Assembly (NCBI GenBank): GCA_902806565.1
Contig: CADCXA010000009.1
Span: 620,001-684,000 of the forward strand
Direction of reading: 5' to 3'
Source of the DNA: Hypoxylon rubiginosum
Lineage: Eukaryota > Ascomycota > Sordariomycetes > Xylariales > Hypoxylaceae
Length of the DNA stretch: 64,000 bases
Part shown: piece after piece, positions 47,227 through 58,325 of the stretch
Position numbering within the stretch: position 1 is the first letter of the stretch
Layout of the letters: each line of letters starts with the position of its first letter
Position numbers and translations under genes: made by a program
Notes under the pieces: model-generated
What the model saw: the letters and a program-made list of their open reading frames with translations, nothing else
Database searches by the model: none
What the model was told of the DNA's origin: nothing

Positions 47227-50200
47227 ATGACGAACCAGCTTACCCAGAATTACCTCGCCATCCCCCAGGACCCTTTCTTGCCACAAGACGTATCTCAGGG
47301 ACCCGTCTTCCTCGACACGCAAGCCTGTCTCTGCGGCCTGCGAGGACCCCGAGACTTGAACAGCAATGACCCATCATGGCAATGCATCGGAAATCAAACG
47401 CAGGGTGTCTACTCGGTGACAACTGGGAAATGGTTCAACAGTGTGGGCAAAGGCAGCAAGGAAAAACTACCTATGTGGGACAACACGAGCGGTATCGACA
47501 CCAGCAGAGCTTTGATGTATAAAACCCAAAACGACTCTTTTGTTGACGCTTCCTTGAGCGAACTCACGGTCTGGGATCGAGCGTGCACTGGCATAAACCA
47601 GACATCGTTCTCAACATCGTATTACGGAGCTACCATAGCGCTCCAGCGAAACGAGACCCCCGTCGACGCCGCCCCTTGCTGGCGGCCCGGGGCGATACCG
47701 ATACAGATCCAGGACGACTTCAGCTGGACTACGAACGGATGCAGCGAGGGTTTTCTATGTAAGAAGTAACCCGTTAGGTCCCGAGCCGTAAGTGATGCTG
47801 ATAATCAAGATAGGTGCCAATAACACGGTGAACTCGCTGCCACAATTCTGTCCACCTATTACGGACTGCCAGATAGCAAGACTTGCAGGCTTTACCTGCT
47901 CATTCCAAGGTAGAAACATCGGAATGGGTCCCTTTGAGCCCGTTGTCTGTCAGCAGGGCTACTACTGCCCGACCGCATCTGAAGGCAGAGAAACGTTTAT
48001 CTGCCCAGAAGGCACGTATTGTCAACCTGGCGCACCAACACCTACTCCATGCAGCTTCGGAAGCCGATGCCCGGAAGGGTCAACCTTCGAGACGTTCCTG
48101 ATTCCCATCGTCGTCCTTCTCATCACCGACGTTCTCCTCGCTGTCGGGCTTCTCTGGTACCTCCTCCGCAGGCGCTTCTTGCAGAGTCGCGAGAAACACT
48201 CGAATGGTATCAAGAGGCAAAACACATTCGCAAGGGGTAATTCAGGCTACAAGGAAATCCCCAACGAGACGGACCACGAGATATTACCGATGCAAGCTAC
48301 CTACATGCCATCACCAGACGGGTGGGTGGGCTTCGAAGCCGCCCTAGAATACCCGAGTCCTCAGAGTTCCACGCTGGACTTCACCGAAAGCGGCTTCTCG
48401 CCCCAACTCAGGGCGTTTATCGAATCGATGCGCAAAGCAACCGAGGGCGCGCGCTTCGGGTTGTCGTTCGCGTATTCCGACCTCAGCTTCCAGCCCAAAG
48501 GCAGCGCGAAGCCCATTCTCCAAAACGTCACGGGGTCCATCGATCGCGGCTCTCTTACCGCGGTCATGGGCGGCTCCGGCGCGGGCAAGAGCACGTTTGT
48601 CAACGTGCTCATGGGCAAAATCACGAACACGGGCGGCTCGGTCATGATCAATAATATACCTGGGAAGATTAAGAAATATAAGAAATTCATTGGTTACGTG
48701 CCGCAGGACGACATCGTTCTGCCGGAGTTAACGGTATACGAGAACATTCTTCATTCAGCAAGGGTACGTTTGCCCCGGGCTTGGTCAGACACCGACATAC
48801 AGGCACACGTCAATTCAGTCATCGACTGCTTAGAGTTGTCGCATGTACGCAACTCTTTAGTTGGCAGCGTGGGAAGGCCCGTGATCAGCGGTGGCCAGAG
48901 AAAACGGGTGAGCATCGGAATGGAGCTCGCCGCGGCTCCCATGGCCATCTTCCTCGACGAGCCGACCAGCGGCCTCGACGCCACCGCCGCGTCGTCCATC
49001 ATGCGGACGCTCAAGGCGATCGCGCGCCTCGGCATCTCCGTCATCGTCATCATCCACCAGCCGCGGATGGAGATCTTCGAGATGCTCGACGACCTGATCC
49101 TGCTGGCGAGCGGCCAGATCCTGTACGAGGGACCGGAAGCCGGCGTCCAGGACTTCTTCGAGGACGTCGGGTTCGCGTTCCCCGCGCACGGCAACTACGG
49201 CGACGTCGTGACGGACATCATCACGGGCAACGGCCGCGCGTACAAGCGGACGGGCGACATCTCCAAGGACTCGCTCATCGCCCACTGGGCCCAGTCCCGC
49301 CAGAACGCGTCCATCCGCGAGAAGCACGCCTCGCTGCGGTCCTCGCGCTCGTCCGTCGCCGAGAACAACTCGAAGCACCGCGAGCTGCTGCGGAAGCGGG
49401 GCGCGCCGCACTGGAAGCAGTTCTGGCTCTGCCTCCGGCGCGCCATGCTGCAGCAGTGGCGCGCCAAGTCGTCCTTCGCCTTCGAGATGATCCTGGCGTC
49501 GATAGCGGGATTGCTCCTGGGCCTGGCCGAGAATTCGAAGAAGGGGGTGCTCTTTACTGGGTGAGTTCTCTCTTCCTCCCTCCTATAATTAGTTTCGAGA
49601 GCCCTCGAATATCTTTTTAAAGTTATAAGTTACTGACTCACGTTGTTTTATAGTATTTACAATGCACCGTACGACGTGCTGTCGCTTGCTACGGACACCA
49701 GATCCGTACCGGAACTAGCGCTCCTGACAGCCATCGCCATCGGCCTCGTGTCGGCGGCGCCCGGCGTGCGGGTCTTCTCGGAGGAGATGCTGCTGTACCG
49801 ACGCGAGGCCGAGGCGGGCCACTCGCGCATCGCCTACTTCCTCGCCAAGAACGCGTGCGTGATCCCGCGCATCGTGCTCGGCTGCATGCACTTCACGACG
49901 CTGGTGCTGCTGCTGGCCGTGCCCATCATCCCGTGGGGCACGGCCTTCTTCGCCAACCTCGTCTACTTCTACTGCATCTACGGCCTGGCCAGCTGCGTGA
50001 GCATGATCGTCCGGCGCGAGGACGCGCCGCTGTTCGCGACCATGATCGCGCTCATCGTGGGCATCCTGTCGGGCGCCGCGCCGCCGCTCGCCAGCGTCCA
50101 GGACTGGCACATGGAGTGGCTGTGGCGCGCGTCGCCCGGCACCTGGCTCGCCGAGCTGTACTTCGGGCAGCTGGTCGAGCCGTTCCGGTACCTTTACAAT

Positions 50201-50341
50201 GTCGACCTGACGGCGAAGGCGGTCGGCTTCCACCTGGACTGGCATTACCGGAACATATTGTTTTTATTCATCATCGGAACCATTTATCGGGTCCTCGCAT
50301 ATATTGGCTTGCTCGCGGGGAATCGCATGCGCCTGAGATAG
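47227..50341 (+). CDS. ABCG-type half transporter with cysteine-rich extracellular N-terminal domain (Adp1-like)
   Basis: Exons 47227-47758, 47814-49560 and 49654-50341 give 988 residues from the first ATG in the frame. The N-terminal 270 residues are Cys-rich with N-glycosylation sites, including repeats like QQGYYCPTASEGRETFICPEGTYC. A membrane helix (IPIVVLLITDVLLAVGLLWYL) follows. The ATPase domain has Walker A GGSGAGKSTF, Q-loop VPQDDIVLPELTVYENI, signature ISGGQRKRVSIG and Walker B AIFLDEPTSGLD. The C-terminal half has about six membrane helices. The layout matches yeast Adp1 and related fungal ABCG proteins. The extracellular domain should need a signal peptide, but none is encoded: an in-frame stop lies just upstream, so a first exon may be missing. 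Substrate unknown. GC content rises sharply at about 48900. Confidence 0.88.
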
Positions 50342-51028
50342 AACTGTGGATATTATTGTATATTATAGCATCATAGATATAAACCTTTGCATCAAAAAGG
50401 GGTAGAGTGGCATGGCATGGCATGGCATGACATAGCATGGATATCAATGGGAAATGAGATATCAAAGGTTGGCAAGGCTCACCAGCTCATGTACTTTATT
50501 CTAGCCAACATATATATAAAATTTAACAAGGCTCAAAATAATATGCAATTTAACAAGTGAGTCTTCTCATTACAAGTCTAATTCGGTTATTATACCTAGG
50601 ACTACCTAGTTGTGGCGTTCGGGCCTATACTAGACCTACCTACCTGAGCTTAGGAGCTGAATGTCACGATGATAGCCGAATGCTAGGTAGCGCTCTAGCT
50701 CTACCGCTTGTTCGCTCGCCGTCTCCGAGCGCCGGGTCGGTCTCCTCCGTCCACCTCTACACGTACGAACACAATCTGCCTTGCAAGCTGCCTCGGTGAC
50801 ATGATTCCTCATACTCAACACCCGCTTTCAAGATAGGCAATTTTTATTACGTTTGGGTACTGAGCGAAATAAGTATAAAGCTATCATGAATGGTTTAATG
50901 TGCGCTCACCCATTTCATCAGGCATTAAATACGCTCTGCGAAATTCATTCAAATACCACCACCATCCGAGACTTATAGCTACCTACCTAGCATATAGGCA
51001 ACTGCAACTAATACTGTTGTTATAAGAC
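50342..51028. other. intergenic region between ABC transporter and amine oxidase
   Basis: It contains a GGCAT tandem repeat and TACCTACC tracts. No gene was seen. Confidence 0.6.
50409..50439 (+). repeat. 5-bp tandem repeat GGCAT, about 6 units (last two degenerate)
   Basis: Four perfect GGCAT units are followed by GACAT and AGCAT, just after the ABC transporter stop. Confidence 0.9.
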
Positions 51029-52712
51029 ATGACTACAACCAACCAACAAAGACCTCATGTGGGAATCGTAGGTGCAGGCATCTCCGGCCTTCGGTGCGCA
51101 GATGTTCTGCTGTCTCATGGTTTCAGAGTAACGATACTCGAAGCTAGGAGCAGAATTGGGGGGAGAGTGAGTAAAGCCTATCCTATCCACTCATGTGCAT
51201 GCTAATGCGTTAGTAGATTTGCCAATCCGAGGAGTTAGGCTACACAGTTGACATGTAATTCAGCCTGGCAATCTAAATGCGTCGAAAGGAAAAAGACAGT
51301 CGCTGAGATATAGGTATTCATATGTAGTGGCCCAAACTGGATCCATACTTGGGATAGCGGCGCCGTGCATCCGATTATGAAACTCGCGGCCGAGACAGAG
51401 ACACCTCTACACCACTGGAACGAGAAGCAGCTCATTTACGACTCAGCCGGCAATAAGCTGCCAGATGACAAAACCAACAGACTCTCTACTCTCCTATGGG
51501 AGATCATCGAAAAGGCCTTCAAGACCAGCGCGGCAGCCCAGGAGAAGGATGGCGGAAAGAGCATTCCCTCGGGAGAGTCACTGTACGATTTCATCAGCAA
51601 AAGTGCGGCAGAGGAGCTGCAGGATGAAGAAGAGCGACGGATTCTTGTCCAAATGAGCGAGATGTGGGGAGCCTACGTTGGCGAACCCGTCTGGAAACAG
51701 AGTCTGCGATTCGCGTGGATGGAGGAATGCTGCGGAGGCGGTAAGGCCGCCTGAAGAAAAAGGGGCGAGACGACAGATAATCGCTAACAAAACACTAGAG
51801 GAGGTCTTCGTAGAATCGAATTACTCCGCGATTCTAGACAGCATCTCCAAGCCCGCCCGTGAACGGGCTGAGATCGTACTCAACACTAAGGTCAATTCGA
51901 TCCATGCTCCATCTCGCGATAAGCTTACGGAGCAGAGCGTAACGCTAAGAACAGAAGACGGAAAGGAGTACACGTTCGACCAAGTAGTCATGTCGACGCC
52001 GCTGGGATGGCTCCAGAAGAACCTGGACTGCTTCCAGCCCGCCCTGCCACCGAGGCTGACGTCCGCCATCCACAGCCTAAAGCTGTCGCAGCTCGAGAAG
52101 GTCTACATTACCTTCCCGCGCGCGTTCTGGATCTCGGACCGGACGGCGGACTCGTTCCCTGCGTACACGAACTGGCTCGCGCCGTCGTACGCGGCGGACA
52201 CGAACCCGCGGGGCTGGCCCCAGGAGATCTGGAACCTGGCCTCGTTCGCGGTGCCCCACGACCGTCCCACGATCCTGTTCTACCTGTACGGCGACTGCTC
52301 GCGGCACGTCGTCGACGCCATCCACGGCAAGTCCCGCGCCGACCGTTTCGCGTTCCTGCGCGCCTTCTTCCGTCCGTACTACTCGCGGCTGCCGGGCTTC
52401 GACGACGCGACGTGCGAGCCGAAAGCCATCCTGGCCACCGAGTGGCTCCGGGACGACCTGTGCGGGAACGCGAGCTACTGCAACTTCCAGGTCGGCGTCG
52501 AGGCCGCCGACCAGGACATCCTGGCCCTCCGGACCGGCTGCGGCGACCGCGGGCTACGGTTCTGCGGCGAGCACGCGGCGCCGTTCGAGGAGTGCGGGAC
52601 CGTGGCCGGCGCGTACCTGTCGGGGCAGTCGGCCGGCGAGAAGCTCGTCGCGCTGTACGGCGGCGGCGGTGGAGCCGCGGTTACGGAGGGAGAGGCGAAC
52701 GGTGGCCCTTAG
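51029..52712 (+). CDS. FAD-dependent amine oxidase (polyamine oxidase-like)
   Basis: Exons 51029-51166, 51217-51254, 51328-51740 and 51799-52712 give 500 residues. The N-terminal Rossmann motif [17 protein letters not shown] and the second FAD contact [10 protein letters not shown] are intact, followed by [14 protein letters not shown]. The C-terminal FAD motif [25 protein letters not shown] closes the domain. The 38-nt second exon rests on the second AG of TAGTAG; the first would leave a stop. Proteins of this family oxidise polyamines or other amines, or (LSD1 branch) histone methyl-lysine; no SWIRM domain is present, so a small-amine substrate is likelier. No signal peptide is evident. The stop is 154 bp from the stop of the convergent GMC gene. 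Confidence 0.9.
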
Positions 52713-52866
52713 TTAGTTACCTAGGGAGTTGCTGAATGATTTAACGACGCATATGATATTGCTCAGTATGGGGGTATCTATCTACATATATCTATAGGAA
52801 AGGAATGAGAAATCCTGACTACTCCAATTGCTCTTCATCTATGGTACTCGTGCTCCTGTTGTTTCC

Positions 52867-55443
52867 CTACTTCCTATCAGCTAGAATATCATCCGCCGCC
52901 TTCTCGGCTAGCATGTAAATAGCCACCGCTGGAAACGTCCCGCTGCGTTATTTCGAGTCAGTAAACGCCGTTTTATTAAAAATTGACCGTGGGAGTGGTA
53001 GGTAATAGGTAACATCGATCGACGAGGATGTGCTTACGCAGAGGCAATACCTACGCCTCTACAAAGGTATAAAAAAAGGGAGAAGCAAAAAAGCAAGCTG
53101 AGATTTAGGTTGGTACTCACGGGATCTTAGGAAACGCCGACGCGTCCACGACCCTCAGCCCCTCCACGCCGCGGACGCGGAACTGCCCGTCCAGGACCGC
53201 CGTAGGGTCGTCGTCCGCCCCGATCGGGCACGTGCACGAGGCGTGGTGCCCCCACGCCTCGTCGCGCACCCACTGCTCGAGGTCCTCGTCGGACCGGACG
53301 TCCAGCGGCGGCCACACGCGCTCCAACCCCGCGCCCGGCTCCAGCGACACCGCGTCGTCAAAGACCCGGATGCCCCAGCGCATGCCCTCGACGGCCGCAC
53401 GCAGGTCTTTGGCCGCGTCTGCTTGCTTTGCCGGATCGCCCTCGCCGAAGCTGTGGAACGCGATGCGCGGCGTGTCGCGCGGGTCCGCGCTCCGCAGGGT
53501 GACGGTCCCGATGTCGTTGCGCGAGTGCGCCTTCAGCACCAGCCACGTGAAGTAGTTCTTAGCCGACGGCGTGACGACCGTGCGCGACATACCCGGGAAA
53601 TAACCCTGGAAGAGTCCCGGGACGCCGCCGACCCAGAGGTCGTGGTCGGCCCCCGCCGTCGACGACCGCGCGAACAGGCCGACGGCGATGCCGTTGGTCG
53701 CGTACGGCCCGTGCTCCAACGGGTCGATGTTAGGTCGCGCCCACGAAGCGTAGCACGGGTCGCCGGGCGTCGTGATGAACGTGCAGTCCCCGAACAGCGT
53801 GAAGTTGTTCGGGGCGGCCGCCGACACCCCGACCTCGTACCGGTCCTGCAGGTTGCCGCCGACGCCCGGCAGGTCTTTGATAATGGGGATGCCGAGTGCG
53901 GCCAGCTCGGCTGCGGGGCCGACCCCGGAGACTTTCAGGATCTGCGGCGTGTTGAAGGCGCCGCCGGCCACGACGACCTCGCGCGTCGCGGTCACGGAGC
54001 CGGGCACGCCCGAACGTCCTGCGGCGCTGGCGCGCGGGTCGGCACGGTACAGCGATTCTCCGTACAGGTAGTCGATGCCGGTGGCCCGGGGCTTTTTGTG
54101 TTTCGAAGAGGCGGTGTCGAAGTTGACCTTGGTTACGAGCGTGTGCAGGGCGACGTCCAGGGGGTACCTTTTGGAGCCGTCGGCGTTACGGGCCGTGGCG
54201 ATCTCGTACACCCAGTTCCGCGGCGAGGAGCGCTTCCAGTCGGGGGAACTGATGGATAGGGGGATCCGGCAGAGCGCGTCGGTGCTGTCGCGGTCGGGGG
54301 CGTCGTTGTTGATGTCGTACTCGAATAGCTAGCGACTGGGTTAGTCCATATAATACGTATGGGTGTTGGAGGGAAAATAAAGGGTTGGATAAGATGTACG
54401 CACTTTTGCGATTCCATCTGCGAGCTGTACTGTGTAGTTTGACGGCAGTATCTAAGCGGTTGAAAATATTAGTCTCCTAGTACTAGAACCCCTTTTCCAA
54501 TCTAGGTTAGGTATACACTCACCTTGTCTGCAAAACTATTCATCCCATCAACGAATTTACGCGTGGTATTCAGGATGCCATCTGTCTGGATTCCCATTGC
54601 AGACGCGGCAGAGAGAAAGATAGACACCATCTTCAAGTCCCGCGTGTATAGCGCAAGGGGCTCTATAGTGGTCGACAACCACCCATTGAATCCATGTGCT
54701 TTCGTGACGTCCTCTCTCAAAGATAGGTACTGATTCTTTTCCAGTTTCTTAAAATACCCCTTCATGTTCTCGGCGTCCCAATTGTTGTCGCCGGTCAGCT
54801 CCTTGATATGGTTCCAGTCGTTCTTCGCCGGTGCAACAGACACCAGAGCTAGATGCTCCGTGCAGCCTCCTAAGCCCCCTACGCGAGGGTAGTAGTTTCC
54901 AAGCATCTCCGAGCCTTCGGGGGGATTCACGCCGCTGTAATACTCACCATCTGGCGTAAGGTACGTCAGCTTCCTGTCTCGCTTCGTCTGCGTATCGTTA
55001 TCGTAGTGCCGCACGAAGTAGCCCCAGCTAAGCTCGTTTCTCTCAGATGCCCCGATATAAAGGGACGGGACTTCGACCTCTCGTAACGTGCCATGGTCGC
55101 CTCCAGCGTCGACTAGGAGAACTGGGTTATGTTAAGTTAAGTTAGTCATTATCGTGTCCCGGAAATGCCAAGAGTTGGCCGATTTACGGCGTCTCTGGTA
55201 GGAAAAGGGGGGAGATGAAACGAGTAAGAGCGTATGCATACCACTATGGCCGGCGAGTGCTAAACGGGCAGCAAGGGGTGAACCCCCAGCACCTGAGCCG
55301 ACTATTATGTATTCATAAGACTTCTTCGGTGGGGGTTTAGCTGGTAGCTGAGGTCCGTTCGGTGGGTAATCGTTCTGCTCGGGTACCCGAGGCACCGTTA
55401 AGTTTATATCGGCTCTGTGAATGTTAGGTTTGCTTGGGATCAT
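52867..55443 (-). CDS. GMC-family FAD oxidoreductase (choline dehydrogenase / aryl-alcohol oxidase-like)
   Basis: Exons 55443-55242, 55121-54523, 54451-54404, 54328-53121 and 52942-52867 join in frame; from the ATG at 55443 this gives 710 residues. The FAD-binding motif YIIVGSGAGGSPLAARLALA is followed by VLLVDAGG. The second GMC signature VVVAGGAFNTPQILKVSGVG is present, and the C-terminal active-site region WGHHASCTCPIGADDD includes the catalytic histidine. It ends in DASAFPKIPGTFPAVAIYMLAEKAADDI. Family members oxidise alcohols or sugars, usually outside the cell, yielding peroxide. A separate ORF just upstream (55523) starts with a good signal peptide but is out of frame with the body, so the true start is uncertain. 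Confidence 0.87.
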
Positions 55444-55523
55444 GTATGATATTCTGTGACGAACTGTGCTTCTACGATAGAGGCGGCCGCACTAAGCAGC
55501 CAAAGAGTCTCCGTGAGCTTCAT
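55440..55523 (-). other. signal-peptide-encoding ORF upstream of the GMC gene, out of frame with the body
   Basis: ATG at 55523 begins MKLTETLWLLSAAASIVEAQ, a convincing secretion signal with an Ala-x-Ala-like cleavage region, and stops after 27 codons. GT sites with phase 0 or 1 exist, but the good acceptor (CTAACATTCACAG) needs phase 2 to enter the GMC frame. It is either a frameshift, an unrecognised splice site or a sequence error. Confidence 0.55.
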
Positions 55524-57500
55524 CTTGTCTTGATGGTGAGTAACACTTGGAAAACTTCACGTACCGTTTCAAAGTGACCCGGTTTCTCAGCCCATTATAT
55601 AATAGTTCCAGGAAGCAACTAGAACGACACACTTGATAGGTGTTCGCCACGAAGTGGGAACCTCGAGTAGCACATATTGAGCCCCGAAGCCAAGGCCACG
55701 AGGTCCAGACTCGAAGGAAGAAGCCACGACTCCTACAGCTCGAAATAATAGCTCAGATGATGCGTGTCCGAGAGGAACATATTCATGGAAGAGTTTCACA
55801 ACCTCCCATGGACCGCAGGTGGTGGCTATCACGGGATGTTGTGTAAGGTAACTCAAAGAGGTAGTTGACGGCGAGCTGTCTAGTATACGTTCTATCACCG
55901 GCGCCATGGAGCTGGTATGCCCCTCATCACGAATTTCCAATTCAGCCCATGGGTGTGCCTCAAGTTACATCCGGGAGCTGGGCATAGCAGCTGATAACGG
56001 TGCTCCTATCAAAACGCGATTTAGAGTATGTCCTTCCAATCGCTAGCACTCGCAGGACGCGACAGAGGATCGCGGGATTCCGTCTGATATCTTACCAAAC
56101 TCGAGTGATATCCTCATGACTTAGTCGGCACAGCATATTCTTCTTCTAGCCACTTACCAGTTTCTTATCATATCATCAGTCGTGGCAGGGGATCAAGGCC
56201 CCCAACACAGCTGATTAAAATAAATTCTACCCTCCTACCCTCCACCTCGCGGACTGAAGACTGATGAGGGGTTTTACCATTGGGTAGCCCTATCAGCTAT
56301 CTGGCACGTAGCAAGCTATTTTGATTCCCCGTGATGTAATTATATGTGTCGCGAGGCTGGCTTTCGGGCCAATGACCAAGAGTAGGCTGAAATCTCGGCG
56401 CATAGTAGGGTGCCTCTTCCGATCTCACAACCCGGTTGCGCGATTGCCGCATTTATAGAGACATCCGCGGCTCTGGTATACTACGAACTCGTGAGCGCCT
56501 ATGGTGTAGAGGACCGCAAATATAGAAGGGCCTTGTAGTCTTGACAAGCATACTCCTTAATGCTAGGCTATACAGTACCTTCCTTATCAAGAATTACTAA
56601 AGAACCCCGACACTGGCTTGTAATCTCGTGGACGATGTCTTAGACTCATTCAGAAACTAGGTCGTGGCGGCGTAAATATTGTAGGTATTTGATGTTTAAG
56701 ACACCTGCTTCCATGACGGTTCATAATGTTAGACCTACAGCTGACACTATCGTCTCCTAAGCCACGAGGCAGCGACGCAAGGAACTTTGTTAGTTATTTT
56801 TTAAGGTCGAAAGGTTTGAATATTGTATCAGCTACGTGAGGCTTCTCGCCTAATGATTCCGTAAGTGAACCTAGCGGGTGACTAGTTATTCCCAATCGTT
56901 TTGAAAGAGCCCAGACATAAGTTGGGTAAACAAACTGAAGGGGCGTATATACTAGCTATGATTAGACTAGCAAAATAGGAAACCGGTATTGTGTATAATA
57001 CATTGTATTGCTGATGGTGTTGGTTGATCCGTACCTAATTTGCAGTTGATGCCTCTAAGACTGGGTAGATTTAGAGGTTGTGAGATCTATGAATTTATGA
57101 ACGGATACCGAACTTATGAGCGGTCGCAAGAAAAAAGAAGATCGGTCTTCGAGCTGGGTGTGAATTATAAGGGGTTTAGTATAGTGAGTATTTTAAAATA
57201 TCTATGAATAGGTGACAGCGCAATTAAACCTGAACATGGCTTGCTTGAGAAATTGATCTAGATCATTAAAAATAAAGAGGCGGAAAATGGGAATATGAGT
57301 GTGTAGCTAGCTGATGGCGCTGAAATAGATCCTTAGACCTCTAGAACTCCGATGTAAGTAGGACGGGCTAGACTCGGCTCAACAGTTCACGAATTTAGTC
57401 AAAGTCGGGGGAAATGTAAGGAGGAAGTAAGGCTGATAAAAACATAGGACGTACATGAGATGATGAGAAGTTAAATTTAGAGTTCATACACATGGCTATT

Positions 57501-57535
57501 CCCGTCTTCCGTCTCCCGTCTCCCGTCTCCCGTCT
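57501..57535 (+). repeat. 7-bp tandem repeat CCCGTCT, 5 units
   Basis: Five consecutive units, the second being TCCGTCT, in non-coding DNA. Confidence 0.93.
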
Positions 57536-58304
57536 CCCTTCTCCCTGGCGAAAGTGGTTTGCCTCAAAGTTACCTAACACCGGTAGCTGGAGTCGTCGGG
57601 AAGGGATTTGATGTTCCGAACGGACCCTCCGAGACCAGCCTGCCGCTACCTAGGAGGTAGGCTGGTAGGTTAGCAGGTTAGGTGTCTGACTTGTTAGGAG
57701 GCGCCTAGGGGCTGAGCCTAGACTACATACGTAAGTCGTGTGAGGGTCGAATACGAGAAGCTCCTCGGCGCCATCGAATGCTTTGTGCCATCTCGAGATG
57801 TGGGCAGCTATCTACCTAGATAGGTCGGCAGTATATTTCGCAAGAGGCCAAACAATACTTCGTAGTCTCGAGACAAACATATGCGCCGTGTCGTGTTGGT
57901 TCTTTGGCTCTATAATGGCAGGCAATAAGAGGCTGTGTTTCCAACTCCTAGATTCGTTTCGAAGTCGGCTACCCAAACGGCGCTCCTCCTGATGGAAGAG
58001 CAGCGAAGGGAATCATTGGATTCGTTGGCACGTTCGGAGTTTGTTTCAACTGTAGTGTCCGAGTGTCATACAAAACACCATCATAGGCAGGACGACTGCT
58101 CGGCCTCTTGCATGCATGATCTACGATGCGATGCACGACCGATATCTTGTCGGCGGTGTAACTTTTCTGAAGTGGTTTAGGTTGAGCAAAAGATGCTGTG
58201 CCCAGGTACCAAGGTAAGCTATTGGACATCATTAAACCAGTTGCTGACAGCATGTTGTCTTGGCTTAATGCATGGCATGGAAAATGATTGTTTAGGGGTA
58301 TCGG

Positions 58305-58325
58305 TATAGCCTATAGCCTATAGCC
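58305..58325 (+). repeat. 7-bp tandem repeat TATAGCC, 3 units
   Basis: Three perfect units, with further related GGCCTTAGGC and TAGCCTATA sequence just downstream. Confidence 0.9.

Noticed and set aside
48781..49620. 279-codon alternative forward frame, plus antisense frames inside the ABC transporter
   Set aside because: They are Arg/Pro/Gly-rich shadows caused by GC-ending codons; the real frame has all ABC motifs.
52007..52735. 242-codon alternative frame inside the amine oxidase
   Set aside because: It is an Arg/Pro-rich out-of-frame translation of the FAD domain exon.
53243..54259. 338-codon plus-strand frame opposite the GMC gene
   Set aside because: It is a shadow of GC-rich antisense coding sequence with Arg/Val/Gly bias and no family features.
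55524..57780. Possible decayed transposon in the gene-poor region
   Set aside because: No reverse transcriptase, transposase or terminal repeats could be recognised by eye; a repeat-library search would be needed.
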